Shown: positions 8,823 to 17,409 of the stretch, one piece after another | Layout of the letters: every line of letters begins with the position of its first letter | Numbering within the stretch: position 1 is the first letter of the stretch | Assembly (NCBI GenBank): GCA_902787555.1 | Contig: CADAGO010000003.1 | Coordinates: 1-64,000, forward strand | Direction of reading: 5' to 3' | Length of the DNA stretch: 64,000 nt | Source: an uncultured Bacteroidales bacterium | GTDB taxonomy: Bacteria; Bacteroidota; Bacteroidia; Bacteroidales; Bacteroidaceae | Program-made: the position numbers and the translations under genes | Notes under the pieces: model-generated | What the model was told of the DNA's origin: nothing | What the model saw: the letters and a program-made list of their open reading frames with translations, nothing else | Databases searched by the model: none

Positions 8823-9458
8823 TTACATATACCCGCGTTTCACCATCTCTTTCATGATTTCCTGGAAAATCTCGATAGGGGTTGGTTCGCCCTTATGTTT
8901 CTCTGGGTCGTAGAGCATACCTGTGCAGATGCAGAACTTACGCTCTTTCATTTCGAGGATAGGGTAGTTGATACATCCCTTGCAGCCATGCCAGAACGCA
9001 TCGTCGTCAGTCAGCTGTTTGAACGACACAGGCACATATCCCAGTGCTGTGTTCATCTTCATCACTGCATCACCGCTGGTGAGCGAGAAAATCTTGGCAT
9101 GAGGCCAACGTACGCGTGCCAGGGTGAATGTGTGGTCTTTGATGCGTTTCGATATGTCTCGACCTTGATAGTCGGGGTGCACAATCAGACCCGATGTAGT
9201 AACGTATGCTTTGTTTCCCCAAGTCTCGATATAGCTGAATCCCGCAAATGTATCGCCTAATTCTCCTTGTTTGCTGGGGTCGAGTGCCAATACGGCTTTC
9301 CCTTCTCTCATCTTGGCAGCCACATATTCGTGGGTGCGTTCTGCAATACCCGAGCCGCGCTTGCGGGCTGCATCACGTATGGTGTCATTAATCAGGTCAA
9401 CATACTTCTCGTGTGAAGCATCGGCCACGATAACCTTTATTCCGTCTGAGTATTCCAT
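8823..9458 (-). CDS. GNAT acyltransferase, candidate N-acylglutamate synthase
   Basis: 211 residues with a GNAT fold: motif A reads VHPDYQGRDISKRI (acyl-CoA binding, with Asp where Gly is common) and is followed by LGYVPVSF. A Cys cluster (HGCKGCINYP and KFCICTG) near the C-terminus is unusual and could bind metal. It lies between argR (2 bases away) and argG and no other argA/argJ is in the operon, so it probably makes N-acetyl- or N-succinylglutamate, the first step of the pathway. The position supports this; the substrate is inference. Confidence 0.8.
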   Translation of the reverse strand: MEYSDGIKVIVADASHEKYVDLINDTIRDAARKRGSGIAERTHEYVAAKMREGKAVLALDPSKQGELGDTFAGFSYIETWGNKAYVTTSGLIVHPDYQGRDISKRIKDHTFTLARVRWPHAKIFSLTSGDAVMKMNTALGYVPVSFKQLTDDDAFWHGCKGCINYPILEMKERKFCICTGMLYDPEKHKGEPTPIEIFQEIMKEMVKRGYM

Positions 9459-9460
9459 TT

Positions 9461-9931
9461 TTATTTGTTAAATATGGTTTCTAGTTTCATGTGAACAACC
9501 TCTCTCGAACACTTCTCCTCGAGGGCAATGATAATGGTATCATCACCTGCCACAGTTCCGATAATCTCTGAGATGTTGGCGTCATCTATGTCGTATGCCA
9601 CACTGCTGGCATAGCCTGGGCGAGTACGAATGACGCACAAGTTACCGCTGAACCTGATGGATTTCACACCATTGTGCATCATCATCTCCTGAATAGGCAT
9701 GTGTTCCCTGATTCGTTTGTACATAGTATTGTTTGGTAACACATAGAACGATTTGCCTGTAATCGATGCTGCTTTCGCCACTTTCAGCTGTTTCAGGTCG
9801 CGTGAAAGGGTCGCTTGGGTGATATTGTAGCCTTCTTTAGCCAGTTCTTTCACCAATTCGTCTTGATTGGCAATCTCCTTGCTTGATATAATCAGTCTGA
9901 TTATTTCTAATCTCGATGATTTAACATTCAT
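9461..9931 (-). CDS. argR: Arginine repressor
   Basis: 156 residues from MNVKSSRLEIIRL. The N-terminal winged helix includes ITQATLSRDLKQLKV, the ArgR DNA-recognition helix. The C-terminal oligomerisation and arginine-binding domain carries GTVAGDDTIIIAL, the family signature. It is first in the operon and its promoter is overlapped by two operator-like palindromes, so it should repress the whole pathway, including itself, when arginine is plentiful. Confidence 0.95.
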   Translation of the reverse strand: MNVKSSRLEIIRLIISSKEIANQDELVKELAKEGYNITQATLSRDLKQLKVAKAASITGKSFYVLPNNTMYKRIREHMPIQEMMMHNGVKSIRFSGNLCVIRTRPGYASSVAYDIDDANISEIIGTVAGDDTIIIALEEKCSREVVHMKLETIFNK

Positions 9932-9958
9932 AATTGTATAATTATTCGTAACGAGCTG

Positions 9959-10015
9959 CAAAATTACAACTTTTTATGCAAACGACAATGCATTTATGCA
10001 AAAAATCATGCATAA
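9959..10015 (-). promoter_or_regulatory. argR operon promoter with two tandem ArgR-like operators
   Basis: Minus-strand promoter: ATTG (9986-9989), 19 bases, TAATTTTG (9959-9966). Two palindromes of the form TTATGCA, eight bases, TGCATTA or TGCATAA lie at 9974-9994 and 9994-10015. They are spaced exactly 20 bp, and the first covers the -33 box. Tandem spacing of about 21 bp is the classical arrangement for hexameric ArgR. Assignment to ArgR is inference from position. Confidence 0.65.
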
Positions 10016-10079
10016 AATAGGAGAATGTTACTAAGATAATGAAAGTTGTGCCAATGATTGGCAATCGTGGCCGATAAAA

Positions 10080-10844
10080 CTATAATTCGGTTTCGCCTTC
10101 GATGTAGTTTCCCATGGTGAGCTGTTCGCCGTCGAATCGGGCATAGGTGAACAGGCTGTACCACTCGCCAAGAATCAGCATCCTGCAATCATGCGTAAGC
10201 ATGAGGTCGAGTTCGATATGCCTATGACCAAACATGAAATAGTTTACGCTGGGGTGGGTCGAAAGGTATTCTTTGGCATATGCCACTAAGTATTCGTTAT
10301 GCTCTCCCTTGTAGGGGTCTTCACCTTTTACCACATGCTTGTCGCGGCTATGCTTTGCCCAGTTCAGACCAAAGTTGACAAACCAATGTGGGTGAATCAT
10401 GCGTGCCATACGTTGCAGATGTTTGTTCTGGAAGCACCATAGCATGAATTTGGTTTTGGTATCGTTCTTTGCGATATCCATCAGATGTCCGTGGGCAAGA
10501 TAGAACTCCTTCCCATAAATCTCCAGCAGAGTTGGTTCGCGGTGGATGTTTACGCCACACTCTTTCTCTAAATAGTCGCCCATCCACATGTCGTGGTTGC
10601 CGATAAAATAGTGGACTTCCACTCCGTTGTCAGTCAGTTCGCTCAGTTTGCCAAGAAACCGAGTGTAGCCTTTGGGCACCACTTCTGAGTATTCGAACCA
10701 GAAATCGAACATATCGCCAAGCAGATACACTGCATCGGCTTTGTCTTTGATCTTGTCGAGAAACCGCACCAGCTTGCGCTCCTGGGTCCTCTTATGTTCG
10801 AATGCGCGACTGCCCAAGTGGGCATCAGAGATAAAGTATACCAT
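10080..10844 (-). CDS. lpxH: UDP-2,3-diacylglucosamine diphosphatase
   Basis: 254 residues from MVYFISDAHLG; the longer frame would overlap DUF59. Calcineurin-type metallophosphoesterase that cleaves UDP-diacylglucosamine to lipid X in lipid A synthesis at the inner membrane. Metal-binding motifs are visible in order: DAHLG, GDMFDFW, GNHDMW, and FGHRHIE. Last gene of a tight leftward cluster with DUF59 and radC. Confidence 0.88.
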   Translation of the reverse strand: MVYFISDAHLGSRAFEHKRTQERKLVRFLDKIKDKADAVYLLGDMFDFWFEYSEVVPKGYTRFLGKLSELTDNGVEVHYFIGNHDMWMGDYLEKECGVNIHREPTLLEIYGKEFYLAHGHLMDIAKNDTKTKFMLWCFQNKHLQRMARMIHPHWFVNFGLNWAKHSRDKHVVKGEDPYKGEHNEYLVAYAKEYLSTHPSVNYFMFGHRHIELDLMLTHDCRMLILGEWYSLFTYARFDGEQLTMGNYIEGETEL

Positions 10845-10866
10845 ATTTGTTACTGCTTTTGATGTG

Positions 10867-11178
10867 TTAGAGAAATCCAAGGTCCAGTTTCGCTTCTTCC
10901 GACATCATGTCTTTTGTCCATTCGGGTTCGTAGACAAGTTCTACGTTGACCGCCTTCACACCTTCTATCGAGCCGACCTTCTGGTTGATGTCTTCTATGA
11001 TAAAGTCGGCTGCAGGGCAGGAGGGGGCAGTCAGGGTCATGTCGATATTGACGACAAAGTCGTCCGTTACGTCTATCTTGTAAATCAGTCCAAGATCATA
11101 CACGTTGACGGGCAACTCGGGGTCGAACACTGTTTTCAGCATTGCGACGGTCTTCACTTCTATATCATATTTTTCCAT
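10867..11178 (-). CDS. DUF59/MIP18 family iron-sulfur assembly-type protein
   Basis: 103 residues from MEKYDIEVKTV. One DUF59 domain: DPELPVNVYDLGLIY and the conserved Cys in TAPSCPAADF. Relatives (SufT, PaaD) help mature Fe-S proteins. The start overlaps the end of radC by 14 bases, so they are translationally close. Confidence 0.88.
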   Translation of the reverse strand: MEKYDIEVKTVAMLKTVFDPELPVNVYDLGLIYKIDVTDDFVVNIDMTLTAPSCPAADFIIEDINQKVGSIEGVKAVNVELVYEPEWTKDMMSEEAKLDLGFL

Positions 11179-11854
11179 TGTCGGCAAAACTATAGTAATT
11201 TCCATCAGTGATGATAACATGATCGATCAGGCGTATGTTCATCGTCTGAGCAGCCTGCTTGATACATTCCGTCAGATAGACATCATCTTTGCTGGGGTTC
11301 AGCGAACCCGATGGATGGTTATGGCATACCACGATACTGGTTGAATTGGCCAGCAGGGCTGTGCGTAGGATTTGTCTCACATCGACTGCCGTCTGTGTGA
11401 TGCCTCCCATGCTCATGCGCACTTTCTTGATGAGAGCGGCACGATTGTTGAGCAGCAGCACCCAGAACTCTTCGTGGTCCAAGTCCTGCATGATGGGGTG
11501 CATGATGGCGTAGATGTCCTCCGCATTCTTCAGCTGAGCACGTACCACGGTGCTCTCCATTGCTCTCCTGCGTCCTATTTCGGCAGCCGCCTTGATGGTG
11601 ATAGCCTTTGCTTCACCGATACCGTGATAGCTCATCAGTTCCTGAATGGTCATCCTGCTCAGTTGCGACAGCTGTCCGTCGCAAGCTTCGAGGATGTCCG
11701 ACATCAGGTCTACCGCCGATTTCTTCGACGTGCCTGAACCGATAAGGATAGCCAACAGTTCAGCATTGGTCAGCGCTTCCTCGCCTTTCTCCATGAGTTT
11801 CTCACGGGGGCGGTCTTCGATTGCCCAGTTCTTGATGGATTGTTTGTCAGTCAT
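11165..11854 (-). CDS. radC: RadC/JAB-domain protein
   Basis: 229 residues from MTDKQSIKNWAIEDRPREK. N-terminal helix-hairpin-helix region (YHGIGEAKAITIKAAAE) and C-terminal JAB/MPN metallo-domain with HNHPSGSLNPSKDD. The family (UPF0758) was once thought to act in recombinational repair, but its role is unsettled. It overlaps the glycosyltransferase gene upstream by 8 bases. Confidence 0.92.
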   Translation of the reverse strand: MTDKQSIKNWAIEDRPREKLMEKGEEALTNAELLAILIGSGTSKKSAVDLMSDILEACDGQLSQLSRMTIQELMSYHGIGEAKAITIKAAAEIGRRRAMESTVVRAQLKNAEDIYAIMHPIMQDLDHEEFWVLLLNNRAALIKKVRMSMGGITQTAVDVRQILRTALLANSTSIVVCHNHPSGSLNPSKDDVYLTECIKQAAQTMNIRLIDHVIITDGNYYSFADNGKI

Positions 11855-12860
11855 AAAAATTCTTTTCGTAAGCACTGAATTCACCTCTCTTCAATACGCA
11901 ACGCTGCCACCAGGCTTTGATGAATCCCAGTCCGTAGCCAAACAGCTGCACGAAAGCAGCTTCGACTGCAAGGATGCCAATCACCATGCTTTTGTTCTGG
12001 ATGCTTGCGTCGATGAAGAGCAGCAGACAGTATAATTCAATGGGCAGGAGGGCATAAAGCCACATCCATGATCCCATGAACCGAAATACCAGCGCAGCGA
12101 TGATAAGGGCGGTCACTCCCACCGTGAAAGCAGTAGGGAGCAGATGCACCAGTTTCATGCTGCCTGGATGACGTTTCTCTAAGTTGATACGGGCGATACC
12201 CGAATTGAACACCTGCTTGAAGAACTTGTCCATATCGGTACGCCGTTTGTGCCACACCCATGCTTCAGGGAACAGTCTGCACTTGTAGCCACCCTTGAAG
12301 ATGCGGATGCTGAAGTCGATATCCTCACCGAAGCGCATCTTGGAGAATCCACCCAGTGCATTGTACACGTCACGTCGTACACCCATGTTGAACGACCGTG
12401 GGTAGAACTTGTCCAGCTTCTTTTTGCCGCCACGGATGCCGCCTGTGGTGAAGAAACTCGTCATGCTGTAGCTGATGGCTTTCTGCACAGGGGTAAACGA
12501 TTCGTGGGCGCGGTCTGGTCCTCCGAAAGCATCACACGGATTGCTGCTGAGTTCTGCCTCAATCGCTTCTATATACGTGGGCGGCAACACACAGTCGCTG
12601 TCGAGTATCAGCACATAGTCGCCCTTCGCACGTTCCACCCCGTAGTTGCGGGCTGGACCCGGACCTCCGTTTTCCTTATAATAATAGATAAGGTGCAGTT
12701 GCGATGCATACTTGTCCACTACGTCCTTGCAAGGGGTCTTTGAGCCGTCTTCCACAATCACCACGTCAAAGTCTTTCACGGTTTGCTCCGTGAGACTTTG
12801 CAACAGCTCGTCCACTTCGTCCGGGCGGTTGAATACCGGTATGATGATGGAATACTTCAT
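11847..12860 (-). CDS. Membrane-anchored family 2 glycosyltransferase
   Basis: 337 residues from MKYSIIIPVFNRPDEVDELL. GT-A fold with the nucleotide-sugar motifs VEDGS and LILDSDC (DxD-like). The C-terminal third has two hydrophobic segments (TAFTVGVTALIIAALVF and a following helix), so it is anchored in the inner membrane with a cytoplasmic catalytic domain. Probably transfers a sugar in polysaccharide or lipid-linked glycan synthesis; acceptor unknown. Confidence 0.88.
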   Translation of the reverse strand: MKYSIIIPVFNRPDEVDELLQSLTEQTVKDFDVVIVEDGSKTPCKDVVDKYASQLHLIYYYKENGGPGPARNYGVERAKGDYVLILDSDCVLPPTYIEAIEAELSSNPCDAFGGPDRAHESFTPVQKAISYSMTSFFTTGGIRGGKKKLDKFYPRSFNMGVRRDVYNALGGFSKMRFGEDIDFSIRIFKGGYKCRLFPEAWVWHKRRTDMDKFFKQVFNSGIARINLEKRHPGSMKLVHLLPTAFTVGVTALIIAALVFRFMGSWMWLYALLPIELYCLLLFIDASIQNKSMVIGILAVEAAFVQLFGYGLGFIKAWWQRCVLKRGEFSAYEKNFYD

Positions 12861-12888
12861 GTGCACAGGGTATGCTTCTTGTCTTCGA

Positions 12889-14349
12889 TTATCTTTGATT
12901 GTTTCGTTTCAGCCATATGAAGAACCACACTAATGCCACCAGACACGTTGCACCTGCGATAATCCAAGTGTGATACTGTCCTAGCTTGAACAGTTGCTCC
13001 GATAGGAGGAAGGTGGTGCAGACCACCGTCATGAAGAGCGCAGGAATCAGTGTGATGATATATGGCTTCTTCTGCTGTACCAAATAAACAGTTACAGCCC
13101 ACAGCATAAAGACAGAAAGTGTCTGGTTGCTCCAACCGAACCAGTTCCATATCTTTGCGAATCCATCCTTGTCAGACATCTGCCATATCAACAGCGCAAT
13201 CACGGCTGCAAACAAAGGGATACAGATATAGAGACGCTTGCGAATGGTCTTCTGCTCCAGATTGACGAAGTCGGCAATAATCAGTCGGGCTGAACGTAAG
13301 GCTGTATCACCGCTTGTGATAGGTGCTGCTACTACACCCAACAGGGCGAGGATGCCTCCGAAGACACCCAGCCAGTCGTTGCAGATCAGGTTCACAATCG
13401 AAGGTGCATCACCCTTGGCTGCTACGCCTCCTTCAATGATTTCGTAGCCTGGTGCAGGCTGGTTGTAGAAGAAATACATAGCCACTGTGGCCCAGATGAG
13501 GGCAACAATACCTTCGGTAATCATCGCGCCGTAGAAGATGGGGCGTCCCATCTTTTCGCTCTTCATGCATCGTGCCATCAGAGGACTCTGTGTGGCGTGG
13601 AAACCGCTGATGGCTCCACACGCAATCGTGATAAACAGACATGGGAAGATACTCTTTGGCGTGAGAGCAGGTACACTCAGCCCCTCCCACAGCTCAGGAA
13701 TGTCGGGCTGCTTCACCAGCAGCATCACCAGCAGGGCTACTGCCATAAACAGCAACGAGAAGGCAAACAGTGGATATATCTTGCCGATAATCTTGTCGAT
13801 CGGCATCATTGTGGCGATGATGTAATACACGAAGATGATGACTATCCAGAACGTGTAATGCCCCATGGTTTCTATGGTAAATGATGGCTCCCACATGTCC
13901 CCCAGGATCTTGGCTGGACTGAACACAAATACCGCACCTACCATCATCAGCAGGAACACAGAGAACACCAGCATCACCTGCTTGGTGGTCTTTCCCAGAT
14001 AATGACCTATGATTTCTGGTTGGTTAGCACCACCATGTCGTAACGACAGCATACCGCTCAGATAGTCGTGGACAGCACCTGCAAAGATACAGCCCAACAC
14101 AATCCACAGATAGGCTGCAGGACCGAAGGCGGCACCCATGATGGCACCGAATATCGGACCCGTACCAGCAATGTTCAGGAACTGAATCATGAAAATCTTC
14201 CACGAAGGAAGCACCATGAAGTCCACACCATCAGCCTTGGCAATAGCCGGAGTCGGTCTGTCGTCAGGTCTAAACACTTTCTCTACAAATCGGCCATACA
14301 GGAAATAGCCGCAAACGAGAGCCGCAAGGCTCAACACAAAAGTAATCAT
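12889..14349 (-). CDS. cstA: CstA family carbon-starvation/peptide transporter
   Basis: 486 residues with about 12-13 hydrophobic segments. Matches the CstA family: FLNIAGTGPIFGAIMGAAFG, GGANQPEIIGHYLG and SGDTALRSARLI. Relatives import peptides or pyruvate during starvation. It is shorter than E. coli CstA (about 700), as is common for the short Bacteroidetes form. A TAATTTTG box on the minus strand (14378-14385) sits 29 bases before the start, but I see no clear -33 element. First gene of the leftward cluster to lpxH. Confidence 0.9.
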   Translation of the reverse strand: MITFVLSLAALVCGYFLYGRFVEKVFRPDDRPTPAIAKADGVDFMVLPSWKIFMIQFLNIAGTGPIFGAIMGAAFGPAAYLWIVLGCIFAGAVHDYLSGMLSLRHGGANQPEIIGHYLGKTTKQVMLVFSVFLLMMVGAVFVFSPAKILGDMWEPSFTIETMGHYTFWIVIIFVYYIIATMMPIDKIIGKIYPLFAFSLLFMAVALLVMLLVKQPDIPELWEGLSVPALTPKSIFPCLFITIACGAISGFHATQSPLMARCMKSEKMGRPIFYGAMITEGIVALIWATVAMYFFYNQPAPGYEIIEGGVAAKGDAPSIVNLICNDWLGVFGGILALLGVVAAPITSGDTALRSARLIIADFVNLEQKTIRKRLYICIPLFAAVIALLIWQMSDKDGFAKIWNWFGWSNQTLSVFMLWAVTVYLVQQKKPYIITLIPALFMTVVCTTFLLSEQLFKLGQYHTWIIAGATCLVALVWFFIWLKRNNQR

Positions 14350-14498
14350 TGTGTAAGCAATTATTATGTTTGAACTGCAAAATTACAAATTATTTACGAT
14401 TTAGCTGTTTTCTATTTACCAAATTCTTCATTTTTACATTCTACATTCTACATTTTACATTATTTTTTCCTATCTTTGCATCCAATAAAACGTTAGAA

Positions 14499-15698
14499 AT
14501 GATACTACCACAGGATTTCATCCGTCAGATGCAGGACATACTCGGTCCCGACGAATTGCAGCAGCTGCTTGCGGCTATCGACCGTCCCGGTCCTACCACC
14601 ATCCGCATCAATCCCGCGAAAGCCGATCTTGCTATGCTTGGGTATGCACAGGCAGAGCAGGTGCCTTGGTGTGCAGAGGGCGTCTATCTGTCCAGTCGCC
14701 CCACGTTCACCCTCGACCCCCTGTTCCATGCAGGAGCATACTATGTGCAGGAAGCATCATCGATGTTCATAGCCCATCTCCTACGCGAGTATGTAGGGAG
14801 TACCGATGTTTCGGCACTCGACCTCTGCGCCGCTCCAGGCGGAAAATCCACGCTGTTGCAGTCATGTCTTTCAGCTGGTTCCACCCTCATCGCCAACGAA
14901 ATCATGCCAAAGCGGGCATGGATTCTGCGCGAGAACATCAGCAAGTGGGGTGGGGGCAATGTGCTGGTCACCAACAACCGCCCCGAGGATTTCCGTCGCA
15001 TGCACAATGTCTTCGACCTCATCCTCTGCGATGTGCCCTGCTCGGGCGAAGGGATGTTTCGCAAAGATGAAGGAGCCGTGCGCGACTGGTCCCTGCAGAA
15101 TGTGGAGCAGTGTGCCGAACGGCAGCGTAATATCGTGGCAACCATCTGGGACTGTCTCCGTCCAGGTGGACTGATGATCTACAGCACCTGTACCTACAAC
15201 ACCCGCGAAGACGAGGAAAACGTCCGCTGGATTCGCGACGAACTGGGAGCCGACATCCTGCCATGCCGTACGCATCCCGACTGGAACGTGGTCGGCAATC
15301 TGCTTGACGACAAGTTCGACTGCTGTCATTTCTTCCCCCATCACATCCAGGGCGAAGGCTTCTTCTGTGCCATCCTCCGCAAACACGGAGATGCCGACCC
15401 CTCCGTGCGCCATGCAGCCAGTCCCCTCACCGACAAGCAGCTCCGTCAACTCCGCATCCTTACCGATCCGCTCGATGTACAGCAGCCCTCGGTTGCTTCT
15501 GTCGACCTCGACCGCGAAACCGCCCTCCGATACCTGCGGGGCGAAGCCCTCACATTGCCGACTGATACCCCCCGAGGCATCGTGACCGTCACCCATCAGC
15601 AGCTCCCCCTCGGACCCGTCAAGAACATCGGCTCGCGCGCCAACAACCTCTATCCCAAAGAGTGGCGTATACGAATGCAGATTGAAGGAAAAAGTTAA
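14499..15698 (+). CDS. 16S/23S rRNA m5C methyltransferase (RsmF/NOL1 family)
   Basis: 399 residues from MILPQDFIRQMQDILG; the 50 extra upstream codons include the promoter TATCTTTG at 14471-14478 and are rejected. SAM-dependent cytosine-C5 methyltransferase: SAM site LDLCAAPGGKST, the two catalytic Cys in DVPCSGEGMF and YSTCTYN. The C-terminal about 90 residues look like the RsmF PUA-type RNA-binding tail (LGPVKNIGSRANNLYPKEWR). The GC content is higher than that of the neighbours. Confidence 0.9.
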   Translation: MILPQDFIRQMQDILGPDELQQLLAAIDRPGPTTIRINPAKADLAMLGYAQAEQVPWCAEGVYLSSRPTFTLDPLFHAGAYYVQEASSMFIAHLLREYVGSTDVSALDLCAAPGGKSTLLQSCLSAGSTLIANEIMPKRAWILRENISKWGGGNVLVTNNRPEDFRRMHNVFDLILCDVPCSGEGMFRKDEGAVRDWSLQNVEQCAERQRNIVATIWDCLRPGGLMIYSTCTYNTREDEENVRWIRDELGADILPCRTHPDWNVVGNLLDDKFDCCHFFPHHIQGEGFFCAILRKHGDADPSVRHAASPLTDKQLRQLRILTDPLDVQQPSVASVDLDRETALRYLRGEALTLPTDTPRGIVTVTHQQLPLGPVKNIGSRANNLYPKEWRIRMQIEGKS

Positions 15699-15946
15699 TA
15701 CGCAAAATGCTACGCCTCAATCATTCAAACAAACATGATTTTTGTCCGGCTTAAACGCATATTTCCAAGGACGAGAAAATATAAAAGCAGTTTTTTTGCA
15801 AAAAATGTTAAGTTCTGGTGGTCAATATACATTTTTTTTGCTAACTTTGCAATCGTATTTATGAATGGAGTTGTCGAAGATACCGTCTTTAACTCCTTTT
15901 CATCCAAAAGACCGTTAACTTCTTTACTCCATAAAAACTATTTATT

Positions 15947-16507
15947 ATGAACCTATACATTCGCTATTTTGACCAAGACACAGTGGCAACCAACATGGAC
16001 GAGGCTGTCGCATTCCTTGAAACCATCAAGGACCTGAAACTCACGGGCGAAGTCATCAACCGCGTTAGTGGTTTCTATTCATCCAACAACCTCTATCCCT
16101 ACAGACTCAAGGTAGGCTATTCGAACTATGTACTCTTCCTCAAGACCGAAGCAGCCACCCTCGAGGAATTCAAGGAAATAGAACGTATCCGTAATGAGCA
16201 GAAGGCAGCTGGCACCTATCAGCCCGAGAAGAAGAAGTCCGTACTCGAACTCATGGCAGAAGCAAATCCCGGTTGGTACGATGCCGTTCTCACATTCAAA
16301 CGAGTAGTGCCCATCAAGGACACCAACAAGTTCCAGTATCTCGACACCCGATTCCGTGCCAAGCTCAAGGCGCAAAGCCCGCTTGATTGTTACGAACGCA
16401 TCGTGGAGCATCTCCGCAACCGTCAGGATGTCGATCCCCGCAGCCAGTACCCATCTGCCAAGAGCAATAATTTCGAATACACCTTCCTGGGCGAATCAAT
16501 TGATTAG
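15947..16507 (+). CDS. Conserved Bacteroidales hypothetical protein
   Basis: 186 residues, soluble, no signal peptide. Starts MNLYIRYFDQDTVATNMDEAV. The first 75 residues look like a small alpha/beta domain, followed by a charged linker (PEKKKSVLEL) and a helix-rich second half. I recognise it only as a lineage-specific protein without a named function. A TAACTTTG box (15842-15849) lies about 100 bases upstream, and a terminator follows at 16536. Confidence 0.8.
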   Translation: MNLYIRYFDQDTVATNMDEAVAFLETIKDLKLTGEVINRVSGFYSSNNLYPYRLKVGYSNYVLFLKTEAATLEEFKEIERIRNEQKAAGTYQPEKKKSVLELMAEANPGWYDAVLTFKRVVPIKDTNKFQYLDTRFRAKLKAQSPLDCYERIVEHLRNRQDVDPRSQYPSAKSNNFEYTFLGESID

Positions 16508-16535
16508 CAAGATCGAATTCGTCACATACAACATA

Positions 16536-16564
16536 AGAGTCGGGACTCAGTCTCGGCTCTTTTC
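16536..16564 (+). terminator. Intrinsic terminator after the 186-residue protein
   Basis: A 10-bp stem (AGAGTCGGGA with TCTCGGCTCT, two G-U pairs), five-base loop, then a T run. Confidence 0.75.
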
Positions 16565-16861
16565 AGATTTGTGACTGCAGATTTGTGACTGGCTTCGCAG
16601 GTAAACAGTAATAACTTATAGTCATTGTAATCACCACAAAAGTGTATAATTTCTGTATACACAAAATTTTTCGTGCGTTGTAAACTCTACTTTGCAAATC
16701 TGCCCTAATCAAATAAAAAAACAAATAAAACGAAAAAAAGATGCAATTCTATGTATTTTTTTTAGGTGACCTGGCATCTTAGGATAACGCTGAATGATGG
16801 CGCAATTCCGAGGCGTATTTTGTTAATGTATAATGTATAATGAAAAAAGGTGCAGTTTTGA

Positions 16862-17072
16862 CACTTTGGACATTTGACATTTGACATTTACAATTTCGCA
16901 GTTTTTCTGTAAGGAATGGAGAAGGAGAGAAAGCTGTAATAATATTATTTTTAATATATAATATATATTATATTATATAATATATATTATATATTAATTT
17001 TTCTTCCTTCGATTTTTTATAAAAACCAAGATGTCAAAATGTCAAATGTCAAATGTCCAAAATGTCCAAAGT
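16862..17072. repeat. Inverted iteron arrays flanking an A/T core, copy 1
   Basis: The left arm reads CACTTTGGACATTTGACATT and continues with TTGACATTT. The right arm, read in reverse complement, begins with the same CACTTTGGACATTT and has the same TTTGACA heptads with one extra unit. Together they bracket the palindrome at 16951-16997. Confidence 0.85.
16951..16997. repeat. 47-base perfect A/T palindrome
   Basis: Two 23-base arms made only of A and T (beginning TTAATATATAATATATATTA) around a single central base. Perfect complementarity. Could extrude as a cruciform or serve as a melting site. Confidence 0.9.
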
Positions 17073-17153
17073 GTATAATTGTAATATCAACATTGCAAAT
17101 GATATGATTATATAATTATTTTTATTTTATATGTAAAATAGTTGCTAAAATAT

Positions 17154-17184
17154 TTGCATATTTCATTTATAATTCGTAACTTTG
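17154..17184 (+). promoter_or_regulatory. Intact promoter of element copy 1
   Basis: TTG (17154-17156), 20 bases, TAACTTTG (17177-17184), followed by TAGTGTCAA. The same word follows the promoters of copy 2 and of the VirE_N/DUF3987 gene (there CAGTGTCAA). There is no gene downstream in this direction before the convergent addB. Confidence 0.65.
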
Positions 17185-17190
17185 TAGTGT

Positions 17191-17300
17191 CAAAACAGCG
17201 GGGAAAGTGCCTGAGTGCCGAGCATTCACCTAGTGCACACCGAACGCCTACCGAGGCGTAATAGGGGCTTCGATGATTCCTCATTAATATTGGGATAGCT
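17191..17300 (+). ncRNA. Candidate small structured RNA, copy 1
   Basis: Begins just after the promoter. Contains GAGTGCCGAG (17213-17222) and a hairpin ACGCCT, loop ACCG, AGGCGT (17244-17259). Copy 2 has the same word and a hairpin ACACCT, loop GGCG, AGGTGT: a compensatory G-C to A-T change. The 3' end is not determined. It could equally be a decayed leader of a lost gene. Confidence 0.3.
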
Positions 17301-17409
17301 GATCGGTACTGCTTTGGTATCGGAGGGATGAAAGAGGAAAGTGCTTGAGTTGAGCGTTGAGTGTGTAGAGTTTGGATGAGGTTTGACGGTGGATGTAGGA
17401 GTCTTGCTG

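Larger units (their letters stand above)
16636..17260 (+). repeat. Non-coding element copy 1 (hairpin, inverted iterons, A/T palindrome, promoter)
   Basis: This fills most of the 900-base gap between the hypothetical gene and addB. In order: a hairpin GTGTATA/TATACAC (16642-16662) with loop ATTTCTG; a conserved segment TCGTGCGTTGTAAACTC to GGCATC (about 16671-16778) shared with copy 2 at 43.1 kb; a left iteron array (16862-16889, TTTGACA words); a 47-base A/T palindrome; a right iteron array in inverse orientation (17029-17072); a promoter; and the word GAGTGCCGAG with a hairpin. No credible gene is inside. From about 17260 to 17409 I see only weakly conserved sequence. Confidence 0.7.

Noticed and set aside
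15725..15950. Overlapping 60- and 71-codon frames on both strands before the 186-residue gene
   Set aside because: A/T-rich low-complexity translation; the region holds the promoter box at 15842.
16862..17072. Insertion sequence with terminal inverted repeats
   Set aside because: No transposase is enclosed, the arms are tandem iterons rather than simple ends, and no target duplication was seen.
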